Shown: piece after piece, positions 5,754 through 8,280 of the stretch
How the letters are laid out: every line of letters starts with the position of its first letter
How positions within the stretch are numbered: the stretch's first letter is position 1
Assembly (NCBI GenBank): GCA_003662205.1
Contig: QMXQ01000063.1
Coordinates: 1 to 8,280 of the forward strand
Direction of reading: 5' to 3'
From: Candidatus Bathyarchaeota archaeon
GTDB taxonomy: Archaea > Thermoproteota > Bathyarchaeia > TCS64
Length of the DNA: 8,280 nt
Position numbers and translations under genes: made by a program
The notes under the pieces: generated by a model
The model's input: the letters and a program-made list of their open reading frames with translations, nothing else
What the model was told of the DNA's origin: nothing
Databases searched by the model: none

Positions 5754-6390
5754 GGGTCGCGATGGACATTGAAGTGCTGAAGTTCGGCGGCTCCATGGCC
5801 TCTTTGACGGCCGTCGAGAGCGGCGCGCTCTCGTTTATCCTCTGGGACACGTAGTTCATCGTCCCGCTCAGGCAGCCCTCAACCCTCTCAATTTCATCCG
5901 CCTCCAGCGCGCTAACGAGGTCCGGTATCCTTAACCCGGCGCCCGCCGTCGTCCCGAAGTCCAGGACCCTCCGCTCCTCCCTCGCCTTCGACGCGAGCCT
6001 CTGAAACTGGGAGTAGGGGACGTCGGCGATGGATCTCTTGTTCGAGACCATAACGTGCGCGTACTCCAGCGCCTCCATCAGAAGGTCGTGCGTCTGGGCA
6101 TCCGTCACATCGATCAGCACGTCCACATCGCAGCGGGCGAAGACGCCCGACATGCTCTCACAGTAGCCGTGCTCCCCGGCGTAGTTTTTTACATAGCCGC
6201 CCGCCTCTTTCAGCCTGACGACCTCGGCCATCTCCGCTTCGTTGAAGCCCTCGTTGTTGACTATGACCCCGCTGGTGTCTCCCACCGCAACATACCTGTA
6301 GCGGGGGTCGCGAAGGGTGCGGTTGATCAACTCTCTGCCTATCATGCCTGCGCCTAGGAGCGCCACCCTCACGGGTCTATCCAAGATCAT
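5650..6390 (-). pseudogene. hom: Homoserine dehydrogenase, truncated at its 3' end by fusion to lysC/thrC antisense
   Basis: Intact, this enzyme reduces aspartate semialdehyde to homoserine. Residues 1-200 (6390 down to about 5791) are clearly the family. ALLGAGMIGRE (10-20) is the NAD(P)-binding GxGxxG. VSNKRSIA (115-122) matches the conserved xNKxxxA segment, and DFGTTAGAGL (144-153) and EGCLSGTMNY (171-180) are dehydrogenase signatures. After KEAME (196-200), where relatives continue with a GYAEPDP-like segment, the reading frame enters the antisense of the lysC start and of thrC and ends at TGA 5650. The substrate and catalytic acidic residues and the catalytic lysine of the family lie in the lost part, so this form should be inactive. 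The 5' side looks undamaged: ATG 6390, a GGGGAGGAG ribosome site and a TATA box. This suggests recent loss or an assembly join. Confidence 0.85.
5762..5794 (+). pseudogene. lysC: 5' remnant of an aspartate kinase gene (11 codons)
   Basis: ATG at 5762, eight bases after thrC and preceded by a GAGG ribosome site, begins MDIEVLKFGGS. This is the conserved opening of aspartate kinases (the KFGG[ST] nucleotide-binding motif). The enzyme would make aspartyl phosphate at the head of the pathway. After Ser11 the similarity stops: the frame runs through bases that are the antisense of the hom gene and ends at a TAG at 5852-5854. A full gene would be roughly 1.2-1.4 kb, so almost all of it is missing. 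The KFGG match, the position after thrC and the ribosome site together make the call; 11 residues alone would be weak. Confidence 0.6.
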
Positions 6391-6437
6391 GAGCTCCTCC
6401 CCTCGTCTCCAGATGGATCTCCGTGCCTACTCGCGTG

Positions 6438-6448
6438 CCTTATTAAGG
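6438..6448. promoter_or_regulatory. Palindromic AT-rich promoter element, likely TATA box of hom
   Basis: CCTTATTAAGG is an inverted repeat (arms CCTTA/TAAGG, one-base centre). On the minus strand it is centred about 53 bases upstream of the hom ATG, giving a predicted start near 6417 and a 27-base leader that includes the GGGGAGGAG site. The symmetry could also suit a dimeric regulator. That is inference. Confidence 0.4.
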
Positions 6449-6486
6449 CGCCGCTTTGGGCAGGTGAAATCCAATTCTTTCGTTAT

Positions 6487-6496
6487 CTTAAAAAAG
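6487..6496 (+). promoter_or_regulatory. TATA box of the thioredoxin gene
   Basis: CTTAAAAAAG on the plus strand lies about 26 bases before 6518, leaving a leader of about 8-14 bases before the candidate ATG codons at 6526 and 6532. Confidence 0.45.
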
Positions 6497-6531
6497 GTTG
6501 CTTGGGAGGACTTTAAGAAGGATTGATGCCG

Positions 6532-6942
6532 ATGGCGGAGGATAAGGAGCTCGAAAGGATCAAGAAGATGATGATGAGGCGGCTCATGAGGCCTCCTGAC
6601 AGGGGGCCGTGGGTGGACGGAGAGGTGGTGGAGCTCTCCACGTCGAACTTCGACGACGCCCTCTCAAAAACGGCGAAGCCCGTCGTCGTCGATTTCTGGG
6701 CGGGCTGGTGCGCCCCCTGCAGGCTGATGAAGCCGGTGATGGAGTCCCTGGCGAGGGACTACTCGGGCCGCGCCCACTTCGCCAAGGTTGACGTGGACCG
6801 GAACCAGGAGCTGGCCCGGCGGTACGGCGTGATGAGCATACCAAACTTCGTCGTCTTCAGGAACGGCAAGCCGGTGGACAGGGCCGTGGGCGCCGTGGGC
6901 AGGCCGGGCCTGGAGGCCATGCTGCGAAGGCACCTCCCCTAA
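6532..6942 (+). CDS. Thioredoxin
   Basis: This is a dithiol-disulfide oxidoreductase of the thioredoxin fold, about 136 residues and cytoplasmic (no signal peptide). VVVDFWAGWCAPCRLMKP carries the WCxPC active site, with cysteines at about residues 60 and 63 from ATG 6532. SIPNFVVFRNGKPVDR is the cis-proline segment and the closing strand. The core domain starts near EVVELSTSNFDDAL. It is preceded by a charged, Met-rich extension of about 30 residues (KKMMMRRLMRPP) that compact thioredoxins lack. TTG 6523, ATG 6526 and ATG 6532 are all possible starts; 6532 is preferred because AAGGA (6518-6522) lies nine bases upstream. The gene is divergent from hom and convergent with the E1 beta gene. Its reductase partner is not in the window. 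Confidence 0.9.
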   Translation: MAEDKELERIKKMMMRRLMRPPDRGPWVDGEVVELSTSNFDDALSKTAKPVVVDFWAGWCAPCRLMKPVMESLARDYSGRAHFAKVDVDRNQELARRYGVMSIPNFVVFRNGKPVDRAVGAVGRPGLEAMLRRHLP

Positions 6943-6975
6943 TATGGGCGTCTAGCGGGGGTCCCTCCAGATGAT

Positions 6976-7005
6976 GGGCGCCCGGCTTAAGCCCCGTTTT
7001 AGGGG
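6976..7005. terminator. Cluster of inverted repeats between convergent genes
   Basis: Three adjacent symmetric elements lie where the thioredoxin and E1 beta genes converge. GGGCGCCC (6976-6983) and GGCTTAAGCC (6984-6993) are perfect palindromes. CCCC-GTTTTA-GGGG (6992-7005) is a hairpin spanning the E1 beta stop codon. A role as a two-way transcription end is inferred from position. No long T tract is present apart from TTTT at 6997-7000. Confidence 0.3.
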
Positions 7006-7985
7006 TGCCGATGGCTGCCCACGGTGTTCTTGATGGCTCTGACTATCTTCTCCTTGCTCGGCAGGATGTGCCTCTCCAGCACGGGGCTGTAGGGTATGGG
7101 GACGTTGGGCGTTGCGACCCGGGCGACGGGCGCCGCGAGGTGCTTGAAGCCTTTCTCGGCTGCGAGGGCGGCGACCTCGGCGCTGAAGCCGCAGCGCTCG
7201 TAGTCCTCGTCCACCACGACGAGGCGCCCCGTCTTCTTCAGGGACCTGAGGATGGCCTCCTCATCCAGGGGCACCAGGGTCCGGGGATCGATGACCTCGA
7301 CACTTATCTCGGGCTTCAGCTCGTCCGCCGCCTCAGCCGCCCGCCGCACCATGAGGCCCGTGGCCACCACCGTCACGTCGGACCCCTCCCTGACGAGGTT
7401 CGCCATCCCCAGAGGTATCGTGTAGGACCATTCGGGGACGTGTCCCTTCACGGGGTAGAGGAGGCGGTGCTCCATGAAGAGCGTCGGGTCGTCGTCTCGG
7501 ATGCAGGCGGTGAGCAGCCCCTTCGCGTCGTAGGGGTTGGAGGGGATGACGACCTTGACGCCGGGCATGTGAGCGAACAGGGAGTAGAGGGACTCCGAGT
7601 GGGTCGCCCCCGACGAGGTCCCGGCGCCGTAGAGGGCCCGCACCGTCAGCGGAACCCTCACCGCGCCCCCCGACATGTAGCGCGTCTTCGCCATCTGGTT
7701 GAGGAGCTGGTCCATCGCGACCAGCCCGAAGTCGATGAGCATCAGCTCCACGATGGGCCTCATGCCGAGAAGGGCGGCGCCCACCCCGGCGCCGATGAAC
7801 GCGGTCTCCGTGATGGGGGCGTCCCTGACTCGCTCCCTCCCGAACTCCTCCTTCAGCCCCCTCGTGGCGACCCTCCAGCTGCTGGTCACGTTCTCCCCGA
7901 AGACGACGACATCCGGGTCCCGCCTCATCTCCAGCCTGTGGGCCTCGTTCAGCGCCTCGCCGAAGGATATGACCCTCTCAGTCAA
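6999..7985 (-). CDS. 2-oxoacid dehydrogenase (pyruvate dehydrogenase-type) E1 component, beta subunit
   Basis: With E1 alpha, this subunit forms the thiamine-diphosphate-dependent decarboxylase of a 2-oxoacid dehydrogenase complex (pyruvate, branched-chain or acetoin type). From TTG 7985 it is 328 residues, the family norm. DVVVFGENV (about 25-33) holds the conserved Glu expected to contact the thiamine ring. ETAFIGAGVGAALLGMRPIVE and DFGLVAMDQLLNQMAK are core segments. THSESLYSLFAHMPGVKVVIPSNPYDAKGLL is the central signature. EVIDPRTLVPLD and the APVARV/NVPIPYSP ending mark the C-terminal domain. GTG 7988 is an equally readable start, but GGAGGTG (7992-7998) sits six bases before the TTG and only three before the GTG. 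A longer in-frame ATG at 8066 would run through E1 alpha and is rejected. The start overlaps the E1 alpha stop, so translation is coupled. The substrate is undetermined. Confidence 0.93.
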   Translation of the reverse strand: MTERVISFGEALNEAHRLEMRRDPDVVVFGENVTSSWRVATRGLKEEFGRERVRDAPITETAFIGAGVGAALLGMRPIVELMLIDFGLVAMDQLLNQMAKTRYMSGGAVRVPLTVRALYGAGTSSGATHSESLYSLFAHMPGVKVVIPSNPYDAKGLLTACIRDDDPTLFMEHRLLYPVKGHVPEWSYTIPLGMANLVREGSDVTVVATGLMVRRAAEAADELKPEISVEVIDPRTLVPLDEEAILRSLKKTGRLVVVDEDYERCGFSAEVAALAAEKGFKHLAAPVARVATPNVPIPYSPVLERHILPSKEKIVRAIKNTVGSHRHP

Positions 7986-8280
7986 CACGGGCACCTCCGG
8001 CGAAGAGGTCTGCGAACGCCTCGACGGGCTCGGGCTCAGGGCTGCCGAGGGCGAACCCCACGGCATCCTTGACCGCCGCGGCCTCCTCGCCCCGTATCCG
8101 CTGATCCACCTCCACGCTCAGGATGCCCTCAGCCATCAGCCTCCTCCTGAAGTGCTCTATGGGACACCACCTCTTCTCATCCTCCTTGGCCTCGACGCGC
8201 TCCTCCAGGCTGCCTTCTATCTGGTGCACCTTGAACTCCAGCAGGGTGGGCCCTCCGCCCTCCCTCGCCCGCTTCACGGC
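7978..8280 (-). CDS. 2-oxoacid dehydrogenase E1 component, alpha subunit (C-terminal part)
   Basis: The gene runs off the right edge; the last 100 codons are present. AVKRAREGGGPTLLEFK is the end of the thiamine-diphosphate domain (GPTLLE is typical of E1 alpha). RWCPIEHFRRRLMAEGILS matches the DPIxxFxxxL segment, and the ending PEPEPVEAFADLFAG fits the family C-terminus. It is the upstream partner of E1 beta, overlapping its start by eight bases at TTGACTGA, which supports stoichiometric translation. Between LLEFK and CPIEHF, where relatives usually carry a GHSxxDxxYR-like loop contacting cofactor and phosphate, this protein reads VHQIEGSLEERVEAKEDEKR. The usual His and Tyr-Arg are not evident. 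No frameshift is visible. The N-terminal cofactor motif GDG...N lies outside the window. Confidence 0.85.
   Translation of the reverse strand, partial: AVKRAREGGGPTLLEFKVHQIEGSLEERVEAKEDEKRWCPIEHFRRRLMAEGILSVEVDQRIRGEEAAAVKDAVGFALGSPEPEPVEAFADLFAGGARVD
7992..7998 (-). promoter_or_regulatory. Shine-Dalgarno site of the E1 beta gene
   Basis: GGAGGTG on the minus strand lies inside the end of the E1 alpha gene, six bases before TTG 7985 and three before GTG 7988. It fixes the E1 beta start at the end of E1 alpha. Confidence 0.6.

Noticed and set aside
4859..5854. A 331-codon plus-strand ORF overlapping thrC in another frame and ending in the lysC start
   Set aside because: The overlap with thrC gives an Arg/Gly/Pro-rich shadow. 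Only the last part, from 5762, has meaning, as the aspartate kinase start.
7005..8072. A 355-codon plus-strand ORF opposite the E1 beta gene
   Set aside because: It is a GC-rich shadow. The minus strand encodes a clear, full-length E1 beta subunit, while this frame yields a low-complexity His/Arg/Gly-rich product.

Overview
The window looks archaeal. Several genes have a TATA-like box about 26 bases upstream of a start with little or no leader. Others have strong Shine-Dalgarno sites (GGAGGTG, GAGGTG, AGGTGAT). GTG and TTG starts are common. ThrB and the zinc-ribbon ThrC are of archaeal type. GC is high and genes are tightly packed. A Thermoproteota/TACK-type archaeon is my best guess, but the phylum cannot be fixed from this sequence.

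Layout. Bases 1-3322 are mostly minus-strand: a WrbA-like flavodoxin, a flavin-reductase-like FMN protein, an MFS transporter resembling the FSR group, then a two-gene unit of a NifU-type Fe-S scaffold domain followed by a small HExxHxxGxxD metalloprotease-like protein. From 3484 a plus-strand threonine operon begins: homoserine kinase (thrB), threonine synthase (thrC) and the first 11 codons of an aspartate kinase (lysC). The lysC sequence stops at about 5791-5794, where it joins the interior of a homoserine dehydrogenase gene (hom) read on the opposite strand. A thioredoxin gene (plus) follows. The right edge holds the E1 alpha (partial) and E1 beta genes of a 2-oxoacid dehydrogenase on the minus strand.

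How the genes relate. Aspartate kinase, homoserine dehydrogenase, ThrB and ThrC are the aspartate-to-threonine pathway, yet three of the four genes carry a lesion. thrB has an in-frame TAG at codon 3 of its best start. lysC keeps only its first 11 codons. hom has lost its 3' part, including the catalytic acidic residues and lysine. thrC is intact. Possible explanations are a decaying pathway, UAG decoding in the case of thrB, or assembly or sequencing error.

I found no CRISPR array, insertion sequence, tRNA or clearly new multigene system. No stretch over 300 bases lacks a gene. The longest gap, 3323-3542, holds two divergent promoters and a short upstream ORF.
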